Shown here piece by piece: positions 1-6,435 of a stretch of 7,316 bases of DNA. The stretch's first letter is position 1, and the number at the start of each line of letters is the position of its first letter. Source of the DNA: PALSA-1006 sp964571195 (GTDB lineage: Bacteria > Pseudomonadota > Gammaproteobacteria > Burkholderiales > Gallionellaceae); assembly GCA_964571195.1 (NCBI GenBank), contig CAZNAD010000031.1, positions 1-7,316 on the forward strand. The letters run 5' to 3'. The position numbers and the translations under genes were made by a program. A model generated the notes under the pieces. It saw only the letters and a list, made by a program, of their open reading frames with translations, was not told where the DNA came from and did no database searches.

Positions 1-662
1 TGGCGCTGAAAGAGCAGGTGAAGTATCTGGAGAAAAATCTGCCGGGGTTGCAGGCGATGTCCATGCAGTTTTTGCCGTTCGGTTCGGCGCAGGACTTGCA
101 GCGGCAGATACTCGCGGTGACGTTCGACCGTTGCTGCCTGAACGATCCTTTGCCGGAAAGCGAAAAAGAGTTCGCCACACGCTGCAAAGATGCCAAGGCG
201 CGCCTGAATCTGGTGGCGCAGGAGATCGCGCGGCTGGTTGGCGCAGTGCTGAGCGAACATCAGGCGCTGCAAAAATCCTTGCCCGGCTTCAAAGCGCACG
301 GACAGGTGTTGCAGGACATCCGCAGCCAGTGTGAATCCCTGCTGGGGCGCGAGTGGGTGGGGCGTACACCGTACGAGCGCATGCAGCACATGCCGCGTTA
401 TCTGAAGGCCATCAACGTGCGGCTGGAGAAGCTGCGGAGCAATCCCGCGCGCGATGCGCAGAACATGGCGCAGCTGTATCCTTTGTTGCAACAATGGCAG
501 CGCAGGTTGCAGGCGCAGCAGGGCGAGACGGACGCGCGGCTGGAGGATTTCGGCTGGATGATGCAGGAGTTGCGCGTCTCGCTGTTCGCGCAGGAGCTGA
601 AGACGCCGGTGATCGTGTCGGTGAAGCGATTGGAGAAGATATTGCACGGACTTAACGGGTAG
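1..662 (+). CDS. hrpA: ATP-dependent RNA helicase HrpA, C-terminal part (5' end outside window)
   Basis: The reading frame is open from base 3 and ends at TAG 660-662, giving the last 219 residues of a much longer protein. The segment matches the conserved C-terminal region of HrpA (DUF3418-type). Recognisable blocks are LKEQVKYLEKNLPG at the window edge, FDRCCL, LNLVAQEIARL, PRYLKAINVRLEKL, and near the end ELRVSLFAQELKTP then VSVKRLEKI. HrpA is a DEAH-box helicase; in E. coli it is linked to fimbrial mRNA processing and to rescue of stalled or collided ribosomes. The helicase motifs lie upstream of the window, so activity cannot be judged here. An in-frame GTG at 18 is not a real start, because conserved sequence continues upstream of it. 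mqo begins 33 bases after the stop with no terminator between them. Family assignment is by recognition of the C-terminal blocks and is fairly secure. Confidence 0.9.
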   Translation, partial: ALKEQVKYLEKNLPGLQAMSMQFLPFGSAQDLQRQILAVTFDRCCLNDPLPESEKEFATRCKDAKARLNLVAQEIARLVGAVLSEHQALQKSLPGFKAHGQVLQDIRSQCESLLGREWVGRTPYERMQHMPRYLKAINVRLEKLRSNPARDAQNMAQLYPLLQQWQRRLQAQQGETDARLEDFGWMMQELRVSLFAQELKTPVIVSVKRLEKILHGLNG

Positions 663-695
663 AATTCGGATAAGGCGCGGGACGAGGATAGAGAG

Positions 696-2186
696 ATGTC
701 GGTCAAGAAGGTGGATGTGTTGTTGGTCGGTGCCGGGGTGATGAGCGCGACGCTGGGCAAGTTGCTGGCGCAGCTCGATCCGTCGCTCAAGATCCTGATG
801 GTGGAGCGTTTGTCCAAAGTGGCGAGCGAGAGTTCGCACGGCTTGAACAATGCCGGTACCGGACACGCGGGTTACTGCGAGTTGAACTACACGCCGCAGC
901 TTGCCGATGGCAGCATCAAGATAGATCGTGCGCTGGAGATCAATGCCGCGTTCGAGGTTTCGTTGCAATTCTGGTCGTATCTGGTCGATCAGGGTTTGTT
1001 GCCGGCTTCAGAGAAATTCATCAATCCGGTGTGCCACCAGAGTTTCGTGATGGGTGAGGCGGATGTTGCGTATCTGCGCAAACGTTATCAGGCCTTGCAC
1101 AAGCACCACCTGTTCGAAGAGATGGAATACAGCGAGGACCCCGCCGTGTTGCGCGAGTGGATGCCGATGGTGATGGCGCAGCGCGACCCTAAGCAGAAGG
1201 TCGCCGCGACACAGGTGAAACACGGCACCGATGTCGATTTCGGTTTTCTCACCCGCAAACTGGTCAAGGCGCTGCAAAAGTTGCCCAACTTCGAGTTGAA
1301 GCTGAGCCACACCATCGTCAGCATGAAGCAGCATGATGATGGTCGCTGGCATGTGCGGGTGAAAGACAATCACACGGATACGGTGCGTACCATCAATGCC
1401 GGTTTTGTCTTTCTCGGCGCGGGCGGCGGGGCATTGCCGCTGCTGCAGAAATCCGGCATCCCGGAAAGCAAAGGCTACGGCGGCTTTCCCGTCAGCGGGC
1501 AATGGCTGATCTGCAAAGACCCCAAAATTGTGCGGCAACATGCGACCAAGGTATATGGCAAGGCTGCGGTCGGCGCGCCGCCGATGTCGGTCCCGCATCT
1601 GGATGCGCGCATCATCGACGGCGAGCCTTCGCTGTTGTTCGGGCCGTTCGCCAGTATCACTACCAAGTTTCTCAAGGAAGGTTCGGTGCTGGACCTGTTC
1701 GCTTCGTTGAAGTCCGGCAACTTGAAGCCGATGCTGGCGGTGGCGCGGGACAATCTCGATCTGATGCGTTACCTCGTCGGCGAAGCGTTCAAGTCACATA
1801 AGGACAGGGTGTTGGCATTGCGCGAGTTTTACCCGGAAGCGCGTGCGGACGATTGGGAGTTGGCTTCAGCCGGGCAGCGTGTGCAGATCATCAAGGACTG
1901 CGATAAGAAGGGCGGCAAGCTGGAGTTCGGTACCGAGATCGTTACGTCGCGCGACGGCACGCTGGCTTCTTTGCTGGGAGCTTCGCCGGGGGCTTCGACA
2001 TCGGTGCAGGCGATGATCGAGGTGATCGAACGCTGCTTCAAGTCTTCCATGCGCTCAGTCGAATGGAAGCGCAAGATGAAAGAGATGATTCCGTCCTACG
2101 GCGAGTCGCTGGACGAGAATGTGGCATTGTTGCACGAGGTGAGAAAACGGACGCTGAGCACGCTCAAGTTGGAGCGGGGTATTTAG
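696..2186 (+). CDS. mqo: Malate:quinone oxidoreductase (FAD-dependent)
   Basis: This 496-residue protein has the usual length for Mqo, a peripheral membrane flavoenzyme. Mqo oxidises malate to oxaloacetate and passes electrons directly to the quinone pool, bypassing NAD-linked malate dehydrogenase in the TCA cycle. The N-terminal FAD-binding fold is visible at residues 5-21 (VDVLLVGAGVMSATLG, a GxGxxS-type dinucleotide motif). Further conserved Mqo blocks are GLNNAGTGHAGYCELNYTP (49-67), HGTDVDFG (176-183), a second glycine-rich stretch GAGGGALPLLQ (241-251), VPHLDAR (299-305), GPFA (316-319) and LLGASPGAST (426-435). No signal peptide or membrane helix is seen, as expected for a peripheral enzyme on the cytoplasmic face. 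The ATG is preceded by a Shine-Dalgarno-like GACGAGGA (681-688) at good spacing. No strong promoter was found in the 33-base gap after hrpA. Nothing looks truncated or broken. Confidence 0.96.
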   Translation: MSVKKVDVLLVGAGVMSATLGKLLAQLDPSLKILMVERLSKVASESSHGLNNAGTGHAGYCELNYTPQLADGSIKIDRALEINAAFEVSLQFWSYLVDQGLLPASEKFINPVCHQSFVMGEADVAYLRKRYQALHKHHLFEEMEYSEDPAVLREWMPMVMAQRDPKQKVAATQVKHGTDVDFGFLTRKLVKALQKLPNFELKLSHTIVSMKQHDDGRWHVRVKDNHTDTVRTINAGFVFLGAGGGALPLLQKSGIPESKGYGGFPVSGQWLICKDPKIVRQHATKVYGKAAVGAPPMSVPHLDARIIDGEPSLLFGPFASITTKFLKEGSVLDLFASLKSGNLKPMLAVARDNLDLMRYLVGEAFKSHKDRVLALREFYPEARADDWELASAGQRVQIIKDCDKKGGKLEFGTEIVTSRDGTLASLLGASPGASTSVQAMIEVIERCFKSSMRSVEWKRKMKEMIPSYGESLDENVALLHEVRKRTLSTLKLERGI

Positions 2187-2199
2187 CGCACACTATAAT
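2169..2199 (+). promoter_or_regulatory. Candidate sigma-70 promoter for the small gene-patatin-birA-coaX-SPOR cluster
   Basis: A perfect -10 hexamer TATAAT lies at 2194-2199, just after the mqo stop codon. The best -35 match is TTGGAG at 2169-2174, inside the end of mqo, with a slightly long 19-bp spacer. Transcription would start near 2206, leaving about 48 bases of leader before the ATG at 2254. No terminator hairpin is visible between mqo and this site, so read-through from mqo is also possible. The call rests on consensus match only. Confidence 0.5.
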
Positions 2200-2253
2200 C
2201 CGTGTCGGCGTAGTAGACCTGCTCCGGCAGCGGTGGATACAAGGAGAGATGGG

Positions 2254-2496
2254 ATGAACAAACAGGAAGTCGAGTTATTGAGCCGTGAGATTGAGATGCT
2301 GATGAACGAGCGCACCTCGCTGTTGAGTGTGGTGGGGGCTGCGGCCGTGCTGGTGGCGAACACCCATGCGGCGGACTTGCCCAAAGAGGCGGCTGAAGCG
2401 GCGGACCTGTTGTCCAGGTTTGTCAACGCACTTCCCGAAGAGACCCTCAAGGATGCGCTGGATGCGGTACACGCACTGGCGGCTTCTGGAAACTGA
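2254..2496 (+). CDS. Small hypothetical protein (80 residues), first gene of the cluster
   Basis: I do not recognise this protein. The ATG at 2254 is chosen because AAGGAG (2241-2246) sits 7 bases upstream, an ideal ribosome binding site; an earlier ATG at 2233 lies upstream of that site. The 80 residues look helical. An acidic, charged N-terminal helix (1-20, EVELLSREIEMLMNER) is followed by a hydrophobic, alanine- and valine-rich stretch at 22-40. A second amphipathic helix runs over 43-60, then a short C-terminal helix (PEETLKDALDAVHALAA). There are no cysteines and no catalytic-looking motif. The hydrophobic part is marginal for a membrane segment and could equally be the core of a small helical bundle. 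The patatin gene starts 18 bases downstream, so the two are probably cotranscribed. Codon use resembles its neighbours and the ribosome site is strong, so I think it is a real gene, but its function is unknown. Confidence 0.75.
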   Translation: MNKQEVELLSREIEMLMNERTSLLSVVGAAAVLVANTHAADLPKEAAEAADLLSRFVNALPEETLKDALDAVHALAASGN

Positions 2497-2514
2497 GTCG
2501 CGTACGTTCCAGAG

Positions 2515-3699
2515 ATGGCAGCCACGCGGCGACAAAAAATCGGGCTGATCCTGACCGGGGGTGGGGCGCGTGCGGCTTATCAGGTCGGCGTGTTGAAAGC
2601 CATCGCGGAGTTCTTGCCGCGCAATGCGGCCAGCCCGTTCGCCATCATTTGTGGCACTTCCGCTGGCGCGCTGAACGCGGCAACATTGGCGATCAATGCC
2701 GCGCATTTCCGCAAGGGGGTGCGTTATCTGCTCAACGTCTGGAAGAATTTCCATGTGGATGAGGTGTATCGCGCCGATTTTGTCGGTGTATCGCGCAACA
2801 GCCTACGCTGGTTGGCTGGCCTGCTGCTGAGCAGTTTCGGCATCAACAAATTGAACCATGTCTCGTTGCTGGACAATGCCCCGTTGGTGGAGTTGCTGGA
2901 AGAGACGCTGCCCTGCGAAAAGATCCAGGAGAGTATCGATAAGGGTGCTTTGCATGCCCTGAGCATCACTGCCTCGGGCTACGGTTCCGGTCATTCGGTG
3001 GCGTTCTATCAGGGGGTGGCGGGGATAGAACCGTGGAAGCGCGCACGCCGCCTGGGAGTGCCCACACAGATCGAGATACAGCATCTGCTGGCATCCTCGG
3101 CCATTCCATTCATCTTCCCGGCGGTGCATATCCACCGCGAATATTTCGGCGATGGTTCGATGCGCCAGCTCGCGCCGATCAGCTCGGCACTGCATCTCGG
3201 GGCGGACCGTGTGCTGGTGGTCGGCATGGGGCACGGCGGCGGTTCCGACGATGAGGCGCGACGCGGCAAGATGGATGACTATCCCTCGCTGGCACAGATT
3301 GCCGGACATGCGCTCGACAGTATCTTTCTGGACAGTATGGAGGTGGATCTGGAGCGGTTGCAGCGCATTAACCAGACCGTCAGTCTGATCCCGGAAGCGA
3401 TCCGCCCCGGTATCAAGTTGCGCCATGTCGATGTGCTGGTGATCTCTCCGAGCCTGCCGATCGAAAAGATCGCCGAGGCGCATCTGCACGGCATGCCCTG
3501 GACGATACGTATCCTGTTGCGTGCGGTCGGGGTGATGCGCAGACGCGGCGCGAATCTGGTCAGTTATCTGTTGTTCGACAAGGCATATTGCCGCGCGCTG
3601 ATCGATCTGGGGTATCAGGATGCGCTGCGACACAAGGCAGAGATCATGGCGTTTCTGGCGCAGCAGCCGGATACGCCTCAGGACGAATTGCCGCAATGA
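2515..3699 (+). CDS. Patatin-like phospholipase family protein
   Basis: This 394-residue protein has all the patatin signatures of a serine acyl hydrolase. The oxyanion-hole glycine loop is LTGGGARAAYQVG at residues 13-25. The nucleophile elbow is GTSAG at 47-51, with Ser49 the predicted nucleophile. The dyad aspartate is Asp213 in FGDGS (211-215), a DGS variant of the usual DGG/DGA motif. The family cleaves acyl esters of phospholipids or related lipids; the substrate here cannot be read from sequence. No signal peptide or clear membrane helix is present, so it is probably cytoplasmic, perhaps membrane-associated. About 180 residues follow the dyad aspartate, with a basic patch (MRRRGANLVSYLLF) late in the protein. 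The ATG has only a weak ribosome site, so translation may depend on the gene ending 18 bases upstream. Its stop overlaps the birA start (ATGA). Confidence 0.9.
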   Translation: MAATRRQKIGLILTGGGARAAYQVGVLKAIAEFLPRNAASPFAIICGTSAGALNAATLAINAAHFRKGVRYLLNVWKNFHVDEVYRADFVGVSRNSLRWLAGLLLSSFGINKLNHVSLLDNAPLVELLEETLPCEKIQESIDKGALHALSITASGYGSGHSVAFYQGVAGIEPWKRARRLGVPTQIEIQHLLASSAIPFIFPAVHIHREYFGDGSMRQLAPISSALHLGADRVLVVGMGHGGGSDDEARRGKMDDYPSLAQIAGHALDSIFLDSMEVDLERLQRINQTVSLIPEAIRPGIKLRHVDVLVISPSLPIEKIAEAHLHGMPWTIRILLRAVGVMRRRGANLVSYLLFDKAYCRALIDLGYQDALRHKAEIMAFLAQQPDTPQDELPQ

Positions 3700-4691
3700 C
3701 GTTGACCGGTATCGCGGCACCCAGGCCGCTGACTTTCTCCTTGTTGCGCGCGCTGGCCGATGGCGAGTTCCATTCCGGCCAACGCTTGGCGCAGCGTTTC
3801 AATGTCTCGCGTGCCAGCGTCCATAACGCCTTGCAGGATATCGGGCAATACGGTCTGGTGTTGTACAGTGTGCGCGGGCGCGGATATCGTCTGGTCGAGC
3901 CGCCGCAATGGCTGGATGCGGAACTTGTCCGAGGAGCGTTGCGGACACCGGCGATATTTCACCTGAACGTGCTCGACAGCGGAACTTCCAGCAATACCGC
4001 ATTGTTGCAGTCTGCCGCGCAGGGCGCGCCCTGCGGCACGGTGCTGGCGCTGGAGTGGCAAGGTGCCGGACGCGGGCGCATGGGACGCGCCTGGCATTCC
4101 GGTCTGGGAAACACCCTCACGTTCTCGCTGTTGTGGCGTTTCGAATGTGGCATCGCAGCCCTGTCCGGCTTGAGTCTCGCGGTCGGTATCGCGATGATGC
4201 GCGTGTTGCGTGCATTGGGTGTGCAAGATGTCGGACTGAAATGGCCGAACGACGTGGTGGACGGGCAGGGCAAGCTGGCCGGTATCCTGATCGAGGCGCA
4301 GGGCGATATGTTGGGCCCCAGTGCGGTGGTGATCGGCATCGGTCTGAATTTGCGTCTGCCGGAAGCTGTCGCACAGCTGATCGGGCAGCCGGTGAGTGAT
4401 CTGGCGCGTGTCATGGATGTCATGCCGGAGCGCAATCGATTGCTGGCGTTGTTGTTGCAGGCGTTGGCGGATGTGTTGGCCGAGTTCTCGCAGTGTGGGT
4501 TCGCCGGGTTGCGTGACGAATGGGAGCGTTACCATTCGTATCAGGGACGCAGGGTGTGTATGTCTTTGCCCGACGGCTCCCGTCCGAGCGGTATCGTGCG
4601 CGGCGTGACGGATGACGGGGCGCTGCGGGTGGAGACGCAACACGGCGTGCGGGTGTTCAATGCCGGTGAGATCAGTTTGCGGGAGGCCTGA
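3696..4691 (+). CDS. birA: Bifunctional biotin--[acetyl-CoA-carboxylase] ligase / biotin operon repressor BirA
   Basis: This 331-residue protein has the full two-function BirA layout. Residues about 10-67 form a winged helix-turn-helix (RLAQRFNVSRASVHNALQDI, then the wing YSVRGRGYRL), as in repressor-type BirA. The catalytic domain carries GTSSN (96-100), the biotinyl-AMP binding loop GRGRMGRAW (125-133) and KWPND (182-186), whose Lys182 corresponds to the catalytic lysine of E. coli BirA. AGILIE (195-200) and a small C-terminal beta domain (about 283-331) follow. BirA makes biotinyl-5'-AMP and transfers biotin to the BCCP subunit of acetyl-CoA carboxylase; the DNA-binding form represses biotin genes. 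No biotin operator or bio gene is in the window. The ATG overlaps the patatin stop by 4 bases (ATGA). The frame stays open for 36 codons upstream, but that part lies inside the patatin gene and does not look like BirA. Confidence 0.95.
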   Translation: MTLTGIAAPRPLTFSLLRALADGEFHSGQRLAQRFNVSRASVHNALQDIGQYGLVLYSVRGRGYRLVEPPQWLDAELVRGALRTPAIFHLNVLDSGTSSNTALLQSAAQGAPCGTVLALEWQGAGRGRMGRAWHSGLGNTLTFSLLWRFECGIAALSGLSLAVGIAMMRVLRALGVQDVGLKWPNDVVDGQGKLAGILIEAQGDMLGPSAVVIGIGLNLRLPEAVAQLIGQPVSDLARVMDVMPERNRLLALLLQALADVLAEFSQCGFAGLRDEWERYHSYQGRRVCMSLPDGSRPSGIVRGVTDDGALRVETQHGVRVFNAGEISLREA

Positions 4692-5410
4692 TGTTATTGC
4701 TCGATGCCGGTAACAGTCGCTGCAAATGGGCCTACGTCGAGAACGGCAAGTGGGCGCATCAGGGCGCAGTGGGCAATGGTGAGATCGCCGCATTGCAACA
4801 GGCTTTCGCCGGGTTGCCGCGCCCCGGGCGCATCATCGTTTCTAATGTGGGGGGGCTTGCGCGCGAGCAGGAGCTGCGCCGTGTTTGCAGTCTTTGGCCG
4901 GTTGCGCCCGAATTCGTGACGGCGCGCCGCGAAGCATGCGGCGTGAGCAATCGTTATGAGGAACCTTCCCGCTTGGGAAGCGACCGCTGGGCTGCGCTCA
5001 TCGCGGCGTGGCGGCGGGTGGGGCAGCGTTGTCTGGTGGTGAACTGCGGTACCGCGACCACGGTGGATGCGTTGTCGGAGCGCGGCGAATTTATCGGCGG
5101 GCTGATCCTGCCCGGCATCACGCTGATGCGGCAGAGCCTGTCACGCGGCACCGCACAATTGCCGGACATGCAGGGACAGTTGCGGGACTTTCCGTGCAAC
5201 ACGGCGGATGCGATCCACAGCGGCGTGTTGCGTGCGACACTCGGTGCCATCCGGTATCAATATGAATTGCTGGCTGTGGACGGTGGCGCGGTGTGCGTAT
5301 TGGGCGGCGGTGCCGCAGATCAGTTGCAGGCATTGCTTGGCATGCCGCTGCAACGTGTAGATAATCTGGTGCTGGAGGGATTACAAGTGATCGGGGAAAC
5401 AAGCGCATGA
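4691..5410 (+). CDS. coaX: Type III pantothenate kinase CoaX
   Basis: CoaX phosphorylates pantothenate to 4'-phosphopantothenate, the first step of CoA synthesis, in the cytoplasm. The 239-residue length is typical. Motifs in order are the N-terminal phosphate loop LLLDAGNSR (2-10, with Asp5), GSDRW (96-100, Asp98 the expected catalytic base), VVNCGTATTVD (116-126) and GGLILPG (136-142). The family belongs to the ASKHA (acetate and sugar kinase/Hsc70/actin) fold. Known type III enzymes need a monovalent cation and are not feedback-inhibited by CoA, unlike type I CoaA. The start overlaps the birA stop by one base (TGATG), implying translational coupling; a birA-coaX pair is common in betaproteobacteria. 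A perfect 6-bp inverted repeat with a GCTT loop lies inside the gene at 4965-4980 but has no T-run. The gene appears intact. Confidence 0.95.
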   Translation: MLLLDAGNSRCKWAYVENGKWAHQGAVGNGEIAALQQAFAGLPRPGRIIVSNVGGLAREQELRRVCSLWPVAPEFVTARREACGVSNRYEEPSRLGSDRWAALIAAWRRVGQRCLVVNCGTATTVDALSERGEFIGGLILPGITLMRQSLSRGTAQLPDMQGQLRDFPCNTADAIHSGVLRATLGAIRYQYELLAVDGGAVCVLGGGAADQLQALLGMPLQRVDNLVLEGLQVIGETSA

Positions 5411-6162
5411 TGAAGTGGATATTCGGGGTGCTGGTGTTGGTCAACATCATGTTCTTTGCCGTGATGCAATGGGGTGGCTCGCTGACACAAGAGGCGAATG
5501 ACCCGCCTGTGCAACCGGCACTCAATGCCGACAAGATCAGAGTGATCGCTTCCGATCCCAATCCGCAGCCTGCATCTGCTGTCGCAGCCGTCAGCGCGGT
5601 CGCGGCATCGGCTGTGCATGCCGTCTCGCAGGTTGCGGAGGTGGCACCTGTACCGCCCGTCGCTCATGTTCCGGCAGCTGCGGCAGCGTCACCCGCGAAG
5701 TTGAGCTGTATGGAATGGGGGGAATTCTCCGGGGGTGATCTGACTCGTGTGGGCAAGAGTCTAAGTGCGATGAAGCTGGGGAATCGTTTGAAACAGCGCG
5801 TGAGTGAACACGCTAACGGCTATTGGGTTTACATCCCTCCGATGAAGACCCGTGCTCAGACAGAACAGAAGGTCGCGCAGCTCAAGGCGCTCGGGGTGGG
5901 AGATTATTTCATCATACAAGAGGCCGGTACATGGCAGAACGCCATCTCTCTGGGGGTGTTCAAGACGGAAGATGCCGCCAAGAAATATCTGGCCAAGCTG
6001 CAAGAGCAGGGGGTGAGGAGTGCGGTCACGGGAGAGCGGGCCAGCAAACTCAAGTCGACCGTTTTTGTGCTGAACTTTCTGGAACGCGGTCAGGCCTCCC
6101 AGGTTGCCGCGCTACGCAAAGATTTTCCCGATAGTGAATTAAAACTCGTTCCCTGCAATTGA
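5407..6162 (+). CDS. SPOR domain-containing inner-membrane protein
   Basis: This 251-residue protein has one N-terminal membrane helix (about 4-20, WIFGVLVLVNIMFFAVM). An alanine-, valine- and proline-rich flexible linker follows (about 30-97), then a C-terminal SPOR domain (about 137-208, from NGYWVYIPP through ISLGVFKTEDAAKKYLAKL). SPOR domains bind peptidoglycan lacking stem peptides and often take proteins to the division septum, so the C-terminal part should be periplasmic. Only two cysteines are present: Cys101, in CMEWGEFSG before the SPOR domain, and Cys250, the penultimate residue. These could form a disulfide in the periplasm. The ATG at 5407 overlaps the coaX stop (ATGA); an adjacent ATG at 5410 is an equally possible start. 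No enzymatic domain is seen. A SPOR protein after birA-coaX is, as far as I recall, a recurring betaproteobacterial arrangement. It is not FtsN by any clear feature. Confidence 0.87.
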   Translation: MMKWIFGVLVLVNIMFFAVMQWGGSLTQEANDPPVQPALNADKIRVIASDPNPQPASAVAAVSAVAASAVHAVSQVAEVAPVPPVAHVPAAAAASPAKLSCMEWGEFSGGDLTRVGKSLSAMKLGNRLKQRVSEHANGYWVYIPPMKTRAQTEQKVAQLKALGVGDYFIIQEAGTWQNAISLGVFKTEDAAKKYLAKLQEQGVRSAVTGERASKLKSTVFVLNFLERGQASQVAALRKDFPDSELKLVPCN

Positions 6163-6187
6163 CAGGTGCATCCAAAATCAGGAAAAT
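6159..6187 (+). promoter_or_regulatory. Predicted sigma-70 promoter of the CAT tRNA
   Basis: A perfect -35 box TTGACA (6159-6164) overlaps the stop codon of the SPOR gene. After a 17-bp spacer comes GAAAAT (6182-6187), a 4/6 match to the -10 consensus. The bases after it, CGCGCCCT (6188-6195), form a GC-rich discriminator typical of growth-rate and ppGpp-controlled stable RNA promoters. Transcription would start near 6194, leaving a short leader before the tRNA at 6221. Confidence 0.7.
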
Positions 6188-6220
6188 CGCGCCCTCTTTG
6201 AAGTCGGCCAGTCCAGTTTC

Positions 6221-6297
6221 GGTGATATAGCTCAGGTGGTTAGAGCGCAGCACTCATAACGCTGAGGTCGGTGGTTCAAATCCACCTATCACCACCA
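6221..6297 (+). tRNA. tRNA-Met (CAT anticodon; lysidine-type tRNA-Ile2 not excluded)
   Basis: A complete cloverleaf can be drawn. The acceptor stem GGTGATA (6221-6227) pairs fully with TATCACC (6287-6293). The D arm is GCTC/GAGC (6230-6233, 6243-6246). The anticodon loop CTCATAA (6253-6259) has anticodon CAT at 6255-6257. The variable loop is AGGTC, and the T arm GGTGG/CCACC (6270-6274, 6282-6286) encloses TTCAAAT. The discriminator is A (6294) and CCA is encoded (6295-6297). The anticodon stem CAGCA/CGCTG has four pairs and an A-C mismatch at 31-39, next to the loop. The fully paired first acceptor pair argues against initiator tRNA. Elongator Met and Ile2, where TilS converts C34 to lysidine, share this anticodon and loop, and I cannot separate them by eye. 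A strong promoter lies upstream and a terminator downstream. Confidence 0.95.
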
Positions 6298-6303
6298 AAA
6301 AAC

Positions 6304-6325
6304 GGTTCCCGGAGGTGCGGGAACC
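6304..6325 (+). other. Perfect 7-bp hairpin in the tRNA trailer
   Basis: GGTTCCC (6304-6310) and GGGAACC (6319-6325) form a perfect 7-bp stem around the 8-base loop GGAGGTGC. It begins 7 bases after the tRNA CCA and ends 5 bases before the terminator stem. It has no T-run of its own. It may help tRNA 3' processing or protect the trailer; the loop contains a Shine-Dalgarno-like GGAGG. The structure is seen; any role is inference. Confidence 0.6.
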
Positions 6326-6330
6326 TGCAT

Positions 6331-6364
6331 AAACCCGCAAGGTATAAGCCTTGGCGGGTTTTTT
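6331..6364 (+). terminator. Rho-independent terminator after the tRNA
   Basis: The stem AAACCCGC (6331-6338) pairs with GCGGGTTT (6354-6361). It continues as AAGG (6339-6342) with CCTT (6349-6352), with a single bulged G at 6353 and the loop TATAAG. A run of six T (6359-6364) follows the GC-rich core. This separates the tRNA transcript from the rpsP operon. Confidence 0.88.
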
Positions 6365-6397
6365 GTTGCCCGCGCGAGCCCCAAGCCGTTCTTCTGC

Positions 6398-6427
6398 TTG
6401 CCATTTCTCGTTCAAGTGTCGTAGAAT
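6398..6427 (+). promoter_or_regulatory. Predicted sigma-70 promoter of the rpsP-rimM-trmD operon
   Basis: The -35 box TTGCCA (6398-6403) and the -10 box TAGAAT (6422-6427) are separated by 18 bp; each matches the consensus well. The GC-rich discriminator TCGCGCCCT (6428-6436) is identical to the stretch after the tRNA promoter's -10 box. Transcription should start near 6434-6436, giving a leader of about 40 bases before the rpsP ATG at 6476. Confidence 0.72.
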
Positions 6428-6435
6428 TCGCGCCC

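Noticed and set aside
660..665. TAGAAT before mqo, resembling the rpsP -10 box (both within GTAGAATTCG)
   Set aside because: No acceptable -35 hexamer lies 16-19 bases upstream, so I do not call a promoter here.
398..850. A 150-codon minus-strand frame spanning the hrpA-mqo junction
   Set aside because: Ser/Cys-rich translation with no family signature, and it covers conserved parts of both HrpA and Mqo.
3588..3695. A 36-codon upstream extension of birA
   Set aside because: It lies wholly inside the patatin gene and its residues do not resemble a BirA N-terminus. ATG 3696 begins just before the winged helix and gives the typical ATGA coupling.
2803..3720. A 305-codon open frame on the minus strand opposite the patatin gene
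   Set aside because: Same shadow effect: low-complexity His/Arg/Gln-rich translation without motifs, opposite a gene with intact patatin catalytic motifs.
3678..4793. A 371-codon open frame on the minus strand across birA
   Set aside because: It mirrors the birA coding strand in GC-rich DNA. Its translation is rich in Arg, His and Gln with no recognisable domain, while the plus strand clearly encodes BirA.
4965..4980. Perfect CTTCCC-GCTT-GGGAAG inverted repeat inside coaX
   Set aside because: No T-run follows, and it lies in well-conserved coding sequence next to the GSDRW motif. It is not a terminator and is probably incidental.
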